From Pseudomonas sp. GM50 (GTDB taxonomy: Bacteria; Pseudomonadota; Gammaproteobacteria; Pseudomonadales; Pseudomonadaceae), in contig NZ_AKJK01000079.1 of the NCBI RefSeq assembly GCF_000282375.1, positions 1-56,751 of the forward strand: a DNA stretch of 56,751 nt, given 5' to 3'. A program made the translations under genes and the position numbers. Shown piece by piece: positions 44,322 to 52,660 of the stretch (positions within the stretch are counted from its first letter, which is position 1; every line of letters starts with the position of its first letter). Under the pieces are notes generated by a model that was not told the origin of the DNA, made no database searches, and saw nothing but the letters and a program-made list of their open reading frames with translations.

Positions 44322-45836
44322 TCACTCGGGAATCCTGAAATCGATGATCGGCCCCGGATTGCCCGCTAGATCTGCGCCCTTGACGCAGACCTTCTGCGGG
44401 CCTTCGGCAGCTGAGACATGAAACACCCCGGTGGATGCCGAGACTCGTTGATACCCTTGCGCTGAATCGCAGTCGACGTTCTGTACCCGTCCGTTTTTGT
44501 AGCGATACTGATCGGGGGCGAGATCCGGTGAAACCGGAAATACCCTGATGTCAAAATCATTACCGTGGGCCAATTCAATCTTATAGGTGGGCGTCAACGG
44601 TGCCGGTGCTTCCATCAGCCAGCGCCAATACACACTGGGGGTTCGCCCCTCCCATTGGCCTGGCACGTCCGTTGGTCGCTGTTGGCCGACAAGGCAAAGA
44701 AAATACAGCCCCGCACCGTCCTTCAGTTCGCGACTCAATTGATTGGTGACGCCCGGTTGAGTGACTTGAACCTGGCTGTAGCTATCAAGTGTCTGGCAAT
44801 CGGCCAAGGTGCGCGTGTAGCGATATCGGTAATAAGGGGCATCCAGGGTAAAGGGCTGATGCCACTGCCAGGGCACGATCTGGCCCTGCTCGTCACGTTC
44901 GACCTTGATGTAGTCGCTCGACTGCGATGACGCGGGGAAAGACCAGGCGGAGCCCATTGGGCAGGTGCCCAGGCGCGAGTTGAAGCGGCCCGCGATAAAG
45001 CAACCGTTCAGGCCTTCGGCGGCGGAGGCATAGTTGGTGTCGGGGTGCTTGTCGACCGTGCCATCAACCACTTCACAGGGTGCTCCTCTGTCGCAGCGAT
45101 TACGGCCGCTGCCGCGTGTAGTAGTGCCTAATACGCCCACGATTTCATTGCTGTAGCGTGAGAGTTGCGGTGAACCCGAGAGCCCGTTAACGACGTCGAG
45201 ACAGCGGTTGCTCGTTTGCCCGACCCAACGCCACGGGCCTTCGAGAATCGCCGCCGAGTGTTCCTGTTTGCACGCCATGCGCTGGATGAAACCGTCGACC
45301 GGCGCGCCGACGATTAAAATGTCGGTGTCGGGCGTTAGCGTGTGTTCGGCAAGCTTCAGCGGATGTATGCCATCGCTGATCAATTGCCCAAGCGTCTGAT
45401 CCAGTTCAATGATGGAAATGTCCTGGCCACGCAGAGTACTCCAGTTGATCCGGCTGACAGCGTAAGAGCGGCTTCGCGTCTGGGTGTCATGAAAAAAATT
45501 GAACGTCACGCGACCGGTTGCAGGCTGATTGACGATGACCTCGTTGTCGCCTATTTCCGGGTGAGTGCAGTGCCCGGAGGTCAACACGTAGGCCGGTTGT
45601 GTCAATGCGTCGGGATCTCGCGTGTCGATGAGCGTACCGGAGCAGGTCATGCCGCTGTCCACCTCGACACGCCCGATAGCCTGCCAGTGGGAGTAACGCC
45701 CTTCGGCGTTGGACAGCCGCTCGGCCGGGGCAAAGTTGGGGGCGCCTTCGCCCCAATCAAAATAATCGACCGATGCACAGCCTTGGAGCAGGCCGATCAG
45801 GGTAACGGTCGATCCCAAGCCAGCGAGCATGTGCAT
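44322..45836 (-). CDS. Trypsin-like serine protease lipoprotein with two C-terminal modules
   Basis: 504 residues; GAGGGA lies 7-8 bp before the ATG. The lipobox LLQGC gives a lipidated Cys near 20 followed by Ala, so outer-membrane sorting is likely. The S1 triad is visible: His in VLTSGHCT near 89, Asp in GQDISIIELD near 139, Ser in NGLSGSPQ near 219 (Leu replaces the usual Asp/Asn before Ser-Gly). After about residue 310 come two similar modules, each with a YRY motif, a Cys in xDC and a later Cys (FLCLVG, KVCVKG), probably Ig-like disulfide folds. It is convergent with fecA; a functional link is unproven. Substrate is unknown. Confidence 0.78.
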   Translation of the reverse strand: MHMLAGLGSTVTLIGLLQGCASVDYFDWGEGAPNFAPAERLSNAEGRYSHWQAIGRVEVDSGMTCSGTLIDTRDPDALTQPAYVLTSGHCTHPEIGDNEVIVNQPATGRVTFNFFHDTQTRSRSYAVSRINWSTLRGQDISIIELDQTLGQLISDGIHPLKLAEHTLTPDTDILIVGAPVDGFIQRMACKQEHSAAILEGPWRWVGQTSNRCLDVVNGLSGSPQLSRYSNEIVGVLGTTTRGSGRNRCDRGAPCEVVDGTVDKHPDTNYASAAEGLNGCFIAGRFNSRLGTCPMGSAWSFPASSQSSDYIKVERDEQGQIVPWQWHQPFTLDAPYYRYRYTRTLADCQTLDSYSQVQVTQPGVTNQLSRELKDGAGLYFLCLVGQQRPTDVPGQWEGRTPSVYWRWLMEAPAPLTPTYKIELAHGNDFDIRVFPVSPDLAPDQYRYKNGRVQNVDCDSAQGYQRVSASTGVFHVSAAEGPQKVCVKGADLAGNPGPIIDFRIPE

Positions 45837-45928
45837 GTTCGATTCCCTCAGTCAAAGGACGAGGGTTCAACATGCTGCATACAAGATAGCGTGTCTACTG
45901 TCAGATCTGACAGGTGTGTGCTGAGTGT

Positions 45929-47080
45929 TTAAACCTTCAACACCTTCCCGCCAATCGCCACGGCCACCAGCAACACTGCCATCAACCCAAAGGCAAAACT
46001 CAAACTGCTGCCATGGGCGATAAAGCCGATCACCGCAGGCCCGGCGAGAATCCCTGCATAGCCCAACGTGGTAATGGCCGGCACGGCGATGCTTTCCGGC
46101 ATGACGGTCTGTTTGCCGACGGCGGTGTACAGCACCGGCACAATGTTCGAGCAGCCAGCCCCCAGCAACGCATAACCCACCAGCGCCGCCTCCCACGCCG
46201 GTGCGAATGTCGCCAGTGCCAGGCCCGCCGCGGCCGTCAGCCCACCGAACACAATCACCCGCGTATAACCAAGGCGGCGAACAATCCTGTCGCCGGTCAA
46301 GCGCCCGACGGTCATGGTCAGCGCAAATGCCGCATAACCCAGCCCCGCATACGCGGTGTCGATTCCGCGCTCCTGCGCCAGGAACACCGCGCTCCAGTCG
46401 AGCGCCGCGCCTTCGGCCAGGAACACGATGAAACACATCCCGCCGATAAACAGCACGATGCCATGGGGCACGGCGAATGCCGGGCCGGAGCTTTCACTGC
46501 CGTAAGGCAACAGGTGCGGCGCGGCTTTAAGCAATGCCAACACTAGAATCACGATCACCACCAACATCGCCCCCAGCGGCGAAAAACCCAAACCGAGCAG
46601 GGCGCTGACACCCGCCGCGCCGACGATCCCGCCGAGGCTGAACAGCCCATGAAAACCCGACATCATGGTCTTGCCGCTGGCCCGCTCGACGATCACCGCT
46701 TGCAGGTTCACCGTCGAATCCACCGTGCCCAGGCCCGCGCCGAACATGAACAACGCCGCGATCAACGCCGGAATCGTAGACACCGTTGCCAACAGCGGTA
46801 GCGCCGCACAGATCAACAAAGTCCCGCCGCTCAACACCCGACGGCAGCCGAAGCGCGTCGCCAGAATCCCGGCCATCGGCATCGCCAGAATCGAGCCCAC
46901 TCCCAGGCACAACAGCAACAGCCCAAGGGTTCCTTCATCCAGCCCGGCCCGTGCCTTGGCGTAAGGCACCAGCGGCGCCCAGGCCGCGATGCCGAAGCCT
47001 GCGATGAAAAAGGCGATGCGGGTGGACATCTGTTCCAGACGTCCGGGGACGAAGGTGGCTTGGGTGTTGAGGTTGGTCAT
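45929..47080 (-). CDS. MFS transporter, YbjJ-like
   Basis: 383 residues from the Met at 47080 (AAGGAT 5 bp upstream), about 12 hydrophobic segments. Motif A is MAGILATRFGCRRVLSGG. The segments SGFHGLFSLGGIVGA and FLAEGAALDWSAVFL resemble the YbjJ group of small-molecule or sugar-like carriers. It is divergent from the DapF-like gene with a 168-bp shared promoter region, which hints at a common substrate. The substrate is unknown. Confidence 0.85.
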   Translation of the reverse strand: MTNLNTQATFVPGRLEQMSTRIAFFIAGFGIAAWAPLVPYAKARAGLDEGTLGLLLLCLGVGSILAMPMAGILATRFGCRRVLSGGTLLICAALPLLATVSTIPALIAALFMFGAGLGTVDSTVNLQAVIVERASGKTMMSGFHGLFSLGGIVGAAGVSALLGLGFSPLGAMLVVIVILVLALLKAAPHLLPYGSESSGPAFAVPHGIVLFIGGMCFIVFLAEGAALDWSAVFLAQERGIDTAYAGLGYAAFALTMTVGRLTGDRIVRRLGYTRVIVFGGLTAAAGLALATFAPAWEAALVGYALLGAGCSNIVPVLYTAVGKQTVMPESIAVPAITTLGYAGILAGPAVIGFIAHGSSLSFAFGLMAVLLVAVAIGGKVLKV

Positions 47081-47248
47081 ATCAATCCTTGGCAAAAAAC
47101 GTCGCGTCCCCAAGGGACAGTGAACAACCACAAAGGGTTCGATCATCACGTCCGGGCGGGTCGCAGTCAGGCAGGGTGACATCCTTGCACAGCCAGCCGC
47201 TGTTTCGCGATATCGTCGACACTCAATTGTTCATAGAGAGGGGGCGCC

Positions 47249-48238
47249 ATGACGCGGATGTACGATGCCCGGGGCAATATCTATGCGGTGGTGACGCCTG
47301 ACACCCTGCGTGGTAACGGAATCGAATTGCCTGCGCTGGCCAGCGATGCCGCGCAGGCCCGTGAAGTCTGGGCAATGTCCGCCATTGAGGCATTCTGCGG
47401 CTGGGCTCCCGGGACACAACCACCCGGCAGCAAGGCGCATCGTTGCGATGGACTGCTGGTGGGGCCGTTTCAATCGTCGCCGCCGTTTGACCTGCTGATC
47501 GTCAACACCGACGGCAGCCTGGCCGAGCGCAGTGGCAACGGCCTGACGATTTTTTCCCTGGCCCTGAGTGAACAAGGGCTGATGCCGAAAGAGGCCTGTC
47601 AGCTGCGGGTTCATCACGACAAGAGCGACGCGGTTTCGCCGGTGGAGACTTCAGTGAAACCCGCTGAAATCGATGGTGTGCAAGGGTTCTGGCTGGATTT
47701 GGGCAAACCTTCGTTCGGGCCGCAAGCGGTGCGCGCGCGCGAGGTTGAACGCGTGACACTGAATGATCGTGAAGTCAGCCATGTGCAGCCGTTGTCAGCG
47801 CTTGATCCTGTCTGGAACCGGAGCCAGTTTGTGCGCATCGGCAATCCGCATTGCGTGACGCTGCTGGCGAATGCCGACGCGTTGCCGAGCAATGAGCAGA
47901 TGCGTGAGCCGCCATTGGCGCAAGACTTGATGCGTATTGCCTATGCCATGCCGACCGGGGCAGGGCAGCCGTGTCCGGCGGGTGTGAACCTGCAATGGGC
48001 AATGCTTGAATCCGAGGGCCGAATCGTTGCGCGGGTGTTCGAGCGTGGCGAAGGGCCGACCGCCTCGTCGGGCACCAGCGCCAGTGCGGTGGCGTGTGCG
48101 GCGTGGCGAGTGGGTTGGGTGGCGGCCGGGGCAGTGAAGGTGGTCATGCCTGGCGGCACGGCGCCGATTTTGCTGGAAGAAGTGGATGGTGAATTGAGTC
48201 GGGTGAGGTTGTTTGGTACAGCGCGGTTGATGGGTTGA
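47249..48238 (+). CDS. DapF-fold protein lacking both catalytic cysteines
   Basis: 329 residues; an AGAGGGGG ribosome site precedes the ATG. The two-domain diaminopimelate-epimerase fold is clear: start YDARGNIYAVV, VNTDGSLAERSGNGL near 85-100, IGNPHCVTLL near 196-205, and RVFERGEGPTASSGTSASA near 268-286. In DapF both active-site positions are Cys (CGNG and ACGTG). Here both are Ser, so a normal two-base Cys racemase or epimerase reaction is not expected. It could be an isomerase with changed chemistry, like PhzF-type relatives that also lack the Cys pair, or a binding protein. Its divergent MFS neighbour may carry the ligand. Confidence 0.8.
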   Translation: MTRMYDARGNIYAVVTPDTLRGNGIELPALASDAAQAREVWAMSAIEAFCGWAPGTQPPGSKAHRCDGLLVGPFQSSPPFDLLIVNTDGSLAERSGNGLTIFSLALSEQGLMPKEACQLRVHHDKSDAVSPVETSVKPAEIDGVQGFWLDLGKPSFGPQAVRAREVERVTLNDREVSHVQPLSALDPVWNRSQFVRIGNPHCVTLLANADALPSNEQMREPPLAQDLMRIAYAMPTGAGQPCPAGVNLQWAMLESEGRIVARVFERGEGPTASSGTSASAVACAAWRVGWVAAGAVKVVMPGGTAPILLEEVDGELSRVRLFGTARLMG

Positions 48239-48248
48239 ATTCAAGATC

Positions 48249-48323
48249 GCCTTCGCGGGCAAGCCTCGCTCCTACAGATATCCGCGCTAACCCTGTAGGA
48301 GCGAGGCTTGCCCGCGAAGAGGC
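48249..48323. repeat. REPIN of the GTAGGAGCGAGGC subfamily
   Basis: Arms GCCTTCGCGGGCAAGCCTCG (48249-48277) and the complement (48293-48323) with a short 15-base loop. It lies between the convergent ends of the DapF-like gene and codA. Confidence 0.85.
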
Positions 48324-48342
48324 CCGCACTGTCAGCGAAAAC

Positions 48343-49587
48343 TCAGAGCTGATCCGCCCATTCCACCACCGGCATCTGCCGCTTCATCAACACCTTGCCC
48401 CCGCGAACCGAGTACAGCGGCAGCCCCTGGCTGCGGATCACCTCGTAATCGCTGTCCGCCGACAGAATCAGCAGATTCGCCGGCCGTCCCTGTTCCAGCC
48501 CATAGCGATCGCCCAGGTTCATGGCCTTGGCACTGTTGTCGGTCACCAGATCCAGCGCGCTCTGCAGATTGCGATAACCGAGCATGTGGCAGATGTGCAA
48601 ACCAGCCTCGAGCACCCGCAGGATATTGCCGTTGCCCAGCGGATACCACGGGTCGACAATCGAATCCTGGCCGAAGCACACATTCATCCCCGCTTCGAGC
48701 AACTCATTCACCCGGGTCACGCCACGGCGTTTCGGAAAGCTGTCGAAGCGTCCTTGCAGGTGAATGCTTTCGGTGGGGCAGGAGACAAAGCTGATCCCCG
48801 AATGCCCGAGCAGCCGAAAGAGCTTGGCGCAGTAGGCGTTGTCGTAGGAGCCCATGGCCGTGGTGTGGCTGGCGGTAACGCGTGAACCCATGTCGCGGCT
48901 GCGGGCCTCTTCGGCCAGCACTTCAAGGAAACGTGAGTGCGGGTCGTCGGTTTCGTCGCAATGCACGTCCACCAGGCAACCGGTGCGTTCGGCCAGGTCC
49001 ATGAGGAACTTCACCGAGCTCACGCCCTGATCCCGGGTGTATTCGAAATGCGGAATACCCCCGACTACATCGGCGCCCAGGCGGATCGCTTCTTCCATCA
49101 GCTCCCGACCGTTGCGGTACGACTCGATGCCTTCCTGAGGGAACGCGACGATTTGCAGGTCGATCAGATGACGGCTTTCCTCGCGGACTTCGAGCATTGC
49201 CTTGAGCGCGGTCAGCTCCGGGTCAGTGACGTCGACGTGGGTGCGCACATGCTGGATGCCGTGGGCGGCGAGGGTCTGGATGGTCTTCTTGGCGCGGGTC
49301 TTGGTGTCTTCGTGGGTGATGGTCGCCTTGCGTTCGCCCCAGCACTCGATGCCTTCGAACAGCGTGCCGCTCATGTTCCAGCGCGGCTCGCCGGCGGTCA
49401 GGGTGGCGTCGAGGTGAATGTGCGGCTCGACGAAGGGCGGCACCACCAGATTACCGCCGGCGTCCAGGTCGTCAGGCCCCAGTGATGGGGCTTCGGTTTG
49501 CCGGGCGATGCTGTGAATCAAGCCGTTTTCCAGGTGCAACTCATGCAGGCCTTCTTGGTTACGCAGGCGGGCGTTGATGATGTGCAT
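48343..49587 (-). CDS. codA: CodA, cytosine deaminase
   Basis: 414 residues from the Met at 49587 with GAAGGAT upstream. It is an amidohydrolase TIM barrel: metal ligands in VEPHIHLD near 55-60, AFPQEGI near 150, DVHCDETDD near 208, SHTTAMGSYD and GQDSIVDPWYPLGN near 307. It deaminates cytosine to uracil in pyrimidine salvage and follows codB by 13 bp. At the position of E. coli Asp314 (DD-x-x-DPW) this protein has Ser; that position tunes selectivity between cytosine and analogues. Creatinine or isoguanine deaminase relatives are the main alternative. Confidence 0.88.
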   Translation of the reverse strand: MHIINARLRNQEGLHELHLENGLIHSIARQTEAPSLGPDDLDAGGNLVVPPFVEPHIHLDATLTAGEPRWNMSGTLFEGIECWGERKATITHEDTKTRAKKTIQTLAAHGIQHVRTHVDVTDPELTALKAMLEVREESRHLIDLQIVAFPQEGIESYRNGRELMEEAIRLGADVVGGIPHFEYTRDQGVSSVKFLMDLAERTGCLVDVHCDETDDPHSRFLEVLAEEARSRDMGSRVTASHTTAMGSYDNAYCAKLFRLLGHSGISFVSCPTESIHLQGRFDSFPKRRGVTRVNELLEAGMNVCFGQDSIVDPWYPLGNGNILRVLEAGLHICHMLGYRNLQSALDLVTDNSAKAMNLGDRYGLEQGRPANLLILSADSDYEVIRSQGLPLYSVRGGKVLMKRQMPVVEWADQL

Positions 49588-49600
49588 CAGGCAATCCTTC

Positions 49601-50872
49601 TTATATATCTTGGAGTGGCGCGTCGGCGGTACGGGCACCCAGTACGCCGGTCAATAACACATACGTTAGCGCGGCAGCGGCAATCCCTACCAGCGGCGCG
49701 ACCCATGGCGAGTTGAAGGCGGCGACCGTGCCGACCGCATAGGCAGTCAGGCCAGACCAGTTGAACGCGGGCAATTGCGTATCCGCCAGGCGGGGATAGT
49801 GACCCCGATAGCGGAAGAAAAAATCCGCCATGATCACCCCGCCAATCGGCGGAATCACCGTGCCCAGCAGAATCAGGTAAGGCACCAGCATGTCGTACAT
49901 GCCCAGCAGTGCCAGCAGCGTGCCGATCACCGCGCCGGCCAGGGTCACGGTTTTGCGGCGGTCGGTGCGCAGCAGGTTGCAGCCAGCGACGGCGAAGTTG
50001 TAGATGGTGTTGTCCTGAGTACTCCAGATGTTGAGCAGCAACATCGCCATCGCGGCCATGGCGAAGCCTTGCAACAGCAGCACTTCGACCACGTCCGGTT
50101 GCTGATAGACGATGGCGCCGTAGGCACCGATCAACACCATCAGACCGTTGCCGACGAAGAAGCCGATCAGGCTCGCCAGCACCGCCACCCGCGCCGAACG
50201 GGAGAAGCGTGTCCAGTTGGTGGCCTGCGTCGCACCGCTGACGAATGTGCCGAACACCAGGGTAATCGCGGTCGACCAATCCAGCGTTCCCGTCGGCACC
50301 ACCGCGAGCAAGCCCTCGAGGCCGCCGACCTTCACCGTCGCAACCCACATCGACAGCATCAGCAGCAACATCATGGCTGGCACCGCGATGTACGACAGAA
50401 TCTCCAACCCACGATAGCCGATGTAGGCCGTGGCACAGAAGCCCAGGCCAAACAGCACCATCAACCCCAGAACCGTGCCCTCGCTCAGTTCGAAATACTT
50501 GCCCAGCACCACAGCCGCCGTCGCGGTGCCCCAGGCGTACCAGCCGATCTGGGTGAAGCCGAGGATCAGGTCGCTGAGTTTGCTGCCCACTTCACCAAAG
50601 CAGAAACGCCCCATCAGCACCGAGTTGAGGCCGCTTTTGAAGGCAATGTAGCCCAGCCCCGCGGCGTAGATCCCCAGCAGTAGATTGCCGACAATAATCA
50701 CCGCCATCATCTCGCCGAAACTGAACGCCACACCGAGCTTGCCGCCGGCAAACATGGTCGCGGTGAAGAAGGTGAAACCCAGTAGCACCATGGCGGTGGA
50801 GGCAAGTCCCTTGCGAGCATGCATCGGGACTTCGCTGAGGGGGTAATCGTTGCCCGAATCATTCTGCGTCAT
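49601..50872 (-). CDS. codB: CodB, cytosine permease (NCS1 family)
   Basis: 423 residues from the Met at 50872 (AAGGA 6-7 bp upstream), 12 hydrophobic segments. Typical CodB patterns include DYPLSEVPMHARKGLAS at the N-terminus, LGFTQIGWYAWGTATAA, SGATQATNWTRFSRSAR and PPIGGVIMADFFF. It imports cytosine for CodA, and the two genes form the codBA operon. The in-frame sequence back to 51058 enters a REPIN and is not part of the gene. Confidence 0.93.
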   Translation of the reverse strand: MTQNDSGNDYPLSEVPMHARKGLASTAMVLLGFTFFTATMFAGGKLGVAFSFGEMMAVIIVGNLLLGIYAAGLGYIAFKSGLNSVLMGRFCFGEVGSKLSDLILGFTQIGWYAWGTATAAVVLGKYFELSEGTVLGLMVLFGLGFCATAYIGYRGLEILSYIAVPAMMLLLMLSMWVATVKVGGLEGLLAVVPTGTLDWSTAITLVFGTFVSGATQATNWTRFSRSARVAVLASLIGFFVGNGLMVLIGAYGAIVYQQPDVVEVLLLQGFAMAAMAMLLLNIWSTQDNTIYNFAVAGCNLLRTDRRKTVTLAGAVIGTLLALLGMYDMLVPYLILLGTVIPPIGGVIMADFFFRYRGHYPRLADTQLPAFNWSGLTAYAVGTVAAFNSPWVAPLVGIAAAALTYVLLTGVLGARTADAPLQDI

Positions 50873-51017
50873 GTGGCGTTCCTTGCTGGATGGAGGACGC
50901 GGGGGGTATTGCAGTGGTCGTGCCAAAGCTGAGCTGGCGTAATTATTTATAGTCGAGCACGGAGATTTAGCGGGTGGCGGGCACGAAAGCGGTGCAATTG
51001 AAGGAACACAGCACCCA

Positions 51018-51106
51018 TGTGGGAGCGAGCCTGCTCGCGATAGCGGTCCGCCAGTCACCTTGATGCTGGATGTGCCATTGCTATCGCGAGCAGGCTCGCT
51101 CCCACA
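51018..51106. repeat. REPIN before codB, near-identical to the one at 56633
   Basis: 89 bases, arms at 51018-51044 and 51080-51106. The loop differs by one base from that at 56633, with about six differences in all. Confidence 0.9.
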
Positions 51107-51121
51107 GTAAATGCGCTGTTT

Positions 51122-51952
51122 TCAAGAGGGTTTTTGCAGGGGTAAAAACCGCAGCAGCGCCGCAACGATCGCCTCCGGCGCATCCTCCTGAACCAGATGC
51201 CCGGCATTGGCAATGGCGTGAAATTGCGACCCCGCAATCATCTGATGCAGCGCCTGGCCGCGCTCAATGGGAATCCACTGATCGTCCTTCCCCCAAAGAA
51301 TCTGCACCGGGCAGCGAATCGTCGGGTACAGCCCTTCGACCTCGCGGGTATAACGTTCATCCATCTGCGCGATCTGCCGATAGAACGCCGCTTGTCCCGG
51401 GTCTCCCAACCAAGGCTGCACATAAGGCGCCAGCTCATGATCGGGAATCTCGCGCTTGATCGCGCCACGAATGTAGGTCGGCACAATCGCCCGCTGAATG
51501 TAATCGGGCGCTCCACTGAACGCGGCTTCATGCTGACGCACATGCTGTACGAACGGCGATCCCCAGGGCGACAGCGCCACCGGGTCGATCAGCGTCAGGC
51601 TGCGGTAATCCTTGCCATTGAGCAGGTGCGCGCGCAACGCGGTGGCGCCGCCGAAATCGTGGGCCACCACGTCTGGCCGTTCCAGGCCCCAGTGCTCCAG
51701 CAGTTGCGCCAACAGTTGGTTTTGTACGCCCAGCGACACATCGCCGTCCGGCTGTGTGGATTGCCCGTAACCCAGCAGATCGAAGTAGTGCACCCGGTGC
51801 GTGGTGATGAAGTGCGGCGCAATCCGGTGCCACACATAAGAAGAGAAGGGTGTGCCATGCACGAACACCAACGGTGGACCGTCGCCACGCACGGCGTAGC
51901 GCACGGAATGCCCGTTGAAACGATAGGTCTGAGCCAGCGGCCAGTCAGCCAT
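51122..51952 (-). CDS. Alpha/beta hydrolase of the dehalogenase/epoxide hydrolase type
   Basis: 276 residues from the Met at 51952 (AGAGGA upstream). The oxyanion motif HGTPFSS is near 32-38. The nucleophile elbow reads VVAHDFGGATA near 95-105, so the nucleophile is Asp, as in haloalkane or fluoroacetate dehalogenases and epoxide hydrolases. The acid is in GKDDQWIP near 225 and the His in NAGHLVQED near 254. The substrate is unknown; it sits alone between two REP elements. Confidence 0.85.
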   Translation of the reverse strand: MADWPLAQTYRFNGHSVRYAVRGDGPPLVFVHGTPFSSYVWHRIAPHFITTHRVHYFDLLGYGQSTQPDGDVSLGVQNQLLAQLLEHWGLERPDVVAHDFGGATALRAHLLNGKDYRSLTLIDPVALSPWGSPFVQHVRQHEAAFSGAPDYIQRAIVPTYIRGAIKREIPDHELAPYVQPWLGDPGQAAFYRQIAQMDERYTREVEGLYPTIRCPVQILWGKDDQWIPIERGQALHQMIAGSQFHAIANAGHLVQEDAPEAIVAALLRFLPLQKPS

Positions 51953-51995
51953 GGTAGCGTCCTCTTGGCATGTGCGAGCCAAGAAGCATAAGCAT

Positions 51996-52020
51996 AAAAA
52001 AACAGCCATTGAAGGCTGTT
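51996..52020 (-). terminator. Rho-independent terminator of the queD transcript
   Basis: Reading leftward, AACAGCC (52020-52014) pairs with GGCTGTT (52007-52001), then a T tract (complement of the A run at 51996-52000). It lies beyond queD and the cloverleaf REP element. Confidence 0.7.
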
Positions 52021-52051
52021 TCTCTATTCACTGACGAAACGCAGTTGCCCT

Positions 52052-52202
52052 TGTGGGAGCCCTGTGGCGAGGGGGCTTGCCCCCGTTGGGTTGCGAAGCA
52101 GCCCCAAGATCTTTGATACACCAAAGATCTTGTGAGTGCTACGCACTCAAACGGGGCGATGCGGCGTTCCGACAAGCCCCCTCGCCACAGAATCTCCCAC
52201 AG
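52052..52202. repeat. Second cloverleaf-like REP element
   Basis: Outer arms GTGGCGAGGGGGCTTGCCCC and CAAGCCCCCTCGCCAC enclose three inner hairpins: GGGTTGC/GCAGCCC, the perfect AAGATCTTTG/CAAAGATCTT (52106-52131), and GAGTGC/GCACTC (52133-52147). The right arm has an inserted segment (CGATGCGGCGTTCCGA) that is close to the inverse of the insert in the right arm of the REPIN at 1-93. Confidence 0.8.
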
Positions 52203-52228
52203 GGGATTTTCGTTGTCTTTAGATCGGT

Positions 52229-52585
52229 TTATTCGCCGCGATAGATGCAACCGCTGGTGCAGGTCTCGTGGATACGAATCGCGCTGAGTTCCGGCAGCAG
52301 GGGTTTCAATTCATTCCAGATCCACTTGGCCAGCACTTCGCTGGTCGGGTTTTCCAGGCCGGGAATGTCGTTCAGGTAGTTATGGTCCAGACGCTCGTAG
52401 AGCGGCTTGAAGATCGCCTTGATTTCCGAGAAGTCGCGGATCCAGCCGGTGTGCGGATCGAGGTCGCCGCTCAGGTGAATCGCCACTTTGAACGAGTGAC
52501 CGTGCAGGCGACCGCACTTGTGGCCGTCCGGCACGTGGGGCAGGCGGTGGGCGGACTCGAAGGTAAACTCTTTGAAGATTTCCAC
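52229..52585 (-). CDS. queD: QueD, 6-carboxy-5,6,7,8-tetrahydropterin synthase
   Basis: 118 residues, the normal length. Zinc ligands are in ESAHRLP (His near 13) and LHGHSF (His near 28 and 30). The catalytic Cys is in HKCGRLHGH near 24, and the late ETCTSGC segment holds the Glu that binds the pterin. It converts dihydroneopterin triphosphate to carboxytetrahydropterin in queuosine (7-deazaguanine) synthesis. It has its own leftward terminator at 51996. Confidence 0.93.
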   Translation of the reverse strand: MEIFKEFTFESAHRLPHVPDGHKCGRLHGHSFKVAIHLSGDLDPHTGWIRDFSEIKAIFKPLYERLDHNYLNDIPGLENPTSEVLAKWIWNELKPLLPELSAIRIHETCTSGCIYRGE

Positions 52586-52660
52586 AGTGATGTTCAGCTC
52601 TGTCAGGTGGCGATCGCCGCGGCGATATGGGCAGGTGGCGAGTTTAACAGCTTGTCCTGA

